Below are positions 62,167-64,000 of a stretch of 64,000 nucleotides of DNA, piece after piece. The notes under the pieces were generated by a model. That model was not told where the DNA came from. It saw only the letters and a program-made list of their open reading frames with translations, and made no database searches. The stretch comes from Timonella corticicola (lineage in GTDB: Bacteria > Actinomycetota > Actinomycetes > Actinomycetales > Cellulomonadaceae), in the NCBI RefSeq assembly GCF_042683685.1, contig NZ_JBHUOP010000001.1, forward strand, positions 310,001 through 374,000, given 5' to 3'. Position 1 is the stretch's first letter. Every line of letters starts with the position of its first letter. The position numbers were made by a program, and so were the translations under genes.

Positions 62167-62790
62167 TCAGGCTGGGTATTCGCCGTGTTTCACCACTGGC
62201 TTAGGAAGCCGTCCGCGACGGAACTGGAATGCACGGGTAACGGCGTACATCATAAGGCCGCGGGTGTTCAGAACCTGATCCCCAAACTTGTTCACTAGGC
62301 GCTTCTTGAGTTGACGCCACAGGACGAACGCATCCACGACCGCGAGGATAACCGTGAGATACATGAGCACGAGGCCGACGATCGCAATCCACGGCGAGAG
62401 GTTGGACAGCAACGTCATCACAAGGAATACGAGCGCTGCATACAGGAAGTATTCGCCGATGCCACGGCGAGCATCCACGAAATCACGAATGTAACGCTTG
62501 ACTGGGCCGCGGTCGCGGTACGGCATATTTGCCTCGTCCCCGCTCTTGAGCGCAGCATATTCGACATCTCGAGCAGCGCGTTCCTTGACACGCTGAGCCT
62601 TCGCGGCAGCGCGGCGATCAGACGGCACAAGCGGGCGACGCTTGGCGGCCTCCGCCTCTGCACGGCTCGGCGTGGGGCGGCCCTTACCACCGGACCTGTG
62701 GTTGGCCTTGTCCAACGCCTCCTGAACGGATGAGGATTCGGTGATAGCTGGCTCGGGCTTCGATTGCTTCTTTGGGGAACTCACCCCCAT
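62167..62790 (-). CDS. DUF3043 membrane protein
   Basis: This 207-residue protein has a charged N-terminal half rich in Lys, Arg and Ala (about 1-95, with KGRPTPSRAEAEAA and RRPLVPSDRRAAAK). The motif YRDRGPVKRYIRDFVDAR follows, then two membrane helices (about 118-160). This is the DUF3043 layout, an actinobacterial family of unknown function that often neighbours the dipeptidase gene, as here. The ATG at 62790 is 129 bases from the divergent dipeptidase. Confidence 0.92.
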   Translation of the reverse strand: MGVSSPKKQSKPEPAITESSSVQEALDKANHRSGGKGRPTPSRAEAEAAKRRPLVPSDRRAAAKAQRVKERAARDVEYAALKSGDEANMPYRDRGPVKRYIRDFVDARRGIGEYFLYAALVFLVMTLLSNLSPWIAIVGLVLMYLTVILAVVDAFVLWRQLKKRLVNKFGDQVLNTRGLMMYAVTRAFQFRRGRLPKPVVKHGEYPA

Positions 62791-62918
62791 ATCTTATGTG
62801 AGCGGGCACGGCTAAACGAATCTCACCTTTCAATGAAGTCACGCTCATCGCGAACATAGCGAGGGGACTGCCTTCACAGGAACTGAGTTGGGTGTGTGGC
62901 ACGGAGTAATCTGGTGTG

Positions 62919-64000
62919 GTGAGCCAAAAGCAACAGTATGAAACCAAAGTCCAAGAACTCTTTCCAGCCCTGCGTGCAGATCTCGAAAACCTCGTGCGAA
63001 TCCCTAGCGTCTCGGCGGATGCCTTCGATCAGGAACATGTCGCACGTAGCGCCGAGGCCGTAGCAGGTCTGTTGCGCGCCGAAGGGATTGACGATGTCCG
63101 GGTCGTGACGGCCGGGCAGAGCCGTCCGGCGGTCATCGCACGTATTCCAGCGCCGCAGGGACAGCCAACCGTGCTGCTGTACGCGCACCACGATGTGCAG
63201 CCTCCCGGGGACTCGGCTACGTGGGAGACCGATCCATTCGAGCCAACAGAGCGCAATGGTCGTCTGTACGGTCGCGGTGCAGCGGACGACAAGGCTGGAA
63301 TCATTGCGCACCTCGGCGCGCTCCGGACGCTCGGCTCCGACCTGGGCGTTGGTGTGACCCTGTTCATTGAGGGCGAAGAGGAGATTGGTTCTCCGTACTT
63401 CACTCAGTTCCTGACCGAGTTCCGCGACGAACTTCGCGCGGACGCAATCGTGGTCGCTGACTCCGCCAACTGGAAGGTCGGCGTGCCAGCACTGACCACA
63501 TCGCTGCGGGGCCTCGTAGATTGCGTGGTTGACGTTGAGGTGACAACTCACGCCGTCCACTCCGGCATGTTTGGTGGACCGGTTCTCGACTCGTTGACCC
63601 TGCTGTCACGTCTGATCGCCACTCTGCACAACGATGAGGGCGATGTTGCGGTTGCGGGTCTAACCCACGCCGCGCAGCCCAGCGTTGACTACGATGAGGT
63701 TGATTTTCGTGCTGACGCCGGTGTGCTTCCAGACTTCCAACTCGCTGGTACCGGCCCGATCACCGCTCGTTTATGGACCAAACCGGCTATTTCGATCATC
63801 GGTATCGATGCGCCAACCGTAGCGCTGTCGTCGAACACGATTCAACCTAAGGCGAGCGCCAAGATCTCCATGCGTATCGCCCCGGGACAAGACCCGGATG
63901 CGGCGCTCGTGGCATTGCGGGACCACCTAGAGGGCCATGCGCCATTCGGTGCGAAGGTCACGGTGCATGATGGTGAGGTCGGCAAGCCGTTCTTGGCACC
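62919..64000 (+). CDS. M20 family dipeptidase, 5' part (runs off the window)
   Basis: About 360 residues are visible. The metal-dependent peptidase motifs are LLYAHHDVQPPGD (first His and Asp near 86-88), GRGAADDKAG (bridging Asp near 119) and IEGEEEIGSPYF (catalytic Glu pair near 154-155). TTHAVHSGMFGG marks the dimerisation domain. The family hydrolyses dipeptides such as beta-Ala-His or Xaa-His. The GTG at 62919 (or the GTG just before it at 62916) lies six bases after TAATCT (62907-62912), so a leaderless start is likely. The C-terminal part is beyond the end. Confidence 0.93.
   Translation, partial: MSQKQQYETKVQELFPALRADLENLVRIPSVSADAFDQEHVARSAEAVAGLLRAEGIDDVRVVTAGQSRPAVIARIPAPQGQPTVLLYAHHDVQPPGDSATWETDPFEPTERNGRLYGRGAADDKAGIIAHLGALRTLGSDLGVGVTLFIEGEEEIGSPYFTQFLTEFRDELRADAIVVADSANWKVGVPALTTSLRGLVDCVVDVEVTTHAVHSGMFGGPVLDSLTLLSRLIATLHNDEGDVAVAGLTHAAQPSVDYDEVDFRADAGVLPDFQLAGTGPITARLWTKPAISIIGIDAPTVALSSNTIQPKASAKISMRIAPGQDPDAALVALRDHLEGHAPFGAKVTVHDGEVGKPFLA

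Overview
The window is a 64-kb piece of a chromosome from a high-GC Gram-positive bacterium (Actinomycetota). The evidence is the gene content and order: panB, nadE, glnA2, glnE, a second glnA, RDD, DUF4191, lipA, lipB, sucB, lpd and pepA lie together, as they do in actinobacteria. The window also has polyphosphate glucokinase, DUF3043, many GTG starts and several probable leaderless starts. The family could be Actinomycetaceae, but I cannot fix the genus by eye. There is no rRNA, CRISPR array, insertion sequence or prophage.

Layout. 1-13.7 kb: pepN, RNase P RNA, yaaA with a hexanucleotide repeat, an MFS transporter with a paired operator, a CGNR-type zinc-finger protein, two identical tRNA-Val genes, a Nif3 / Zn-ribbon / histidine-phosphatase set interrupted by a DUF3995 gene, a secreted VanY-type carboxypeptidase and mgtE. 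13.8-16.8 kb: unknown membrane proteins on the minus strand, one apparently split by an in-frame TAA. 17.0-23.4 kb: a type I restriction-modification system (hsdM, hsdS, hsdR). 23.6-32.7 kb: an epimerase, a three-gene operon resembling Bacillus ydjGHI, an MFS transporter, a pyruvyl transferase, ppgK, map and a 60-residue protein. 33-49 kb: panB, nadE, the nitrogen-assimilation block (glnA2, glnE, glnA), and lipoate synthesis (lipB, lipA). 47.5-56 kb: a membrane protein with a possible degenerate kinase domain, a TIGR01777 epimerase, sucB with three lipoyl domains, lpd and pepA. 56-64 kb: small membrane proteins, pyrD, a small-multidrug-export protein divergent from a DesKR-like two-component system, an aldo/keto reductase, DUF3043 and the 5' part of an M20 dipeptidase.

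How the genes work together. GlnE would adenylylate the glutamine synthetase that carries the tyrosine site (41999-43423); the second one (35727-37061) lacks it. LipB and LipA make the lipoyl groups used by the neighbouring SucB, which Lpd reoxidises. HsdM, HsdS and HsdR form one restriction complex.

The most unusual content is intergenic. I see an ~83-bp repeat with terminal inverted repeats (three copies), a 69-bp palindrome family (three copies), a 67-bp palindrome pair flanking one gene, a further 67-bp palindrome, and a 97-bp tandem repeat with a separate partial copy. These look like several families of small non-coding repeats. Other points worth a look are the in-frame stop at 16496, the recent 335-bp duplication inside sucB, and the possible pseudokinase.
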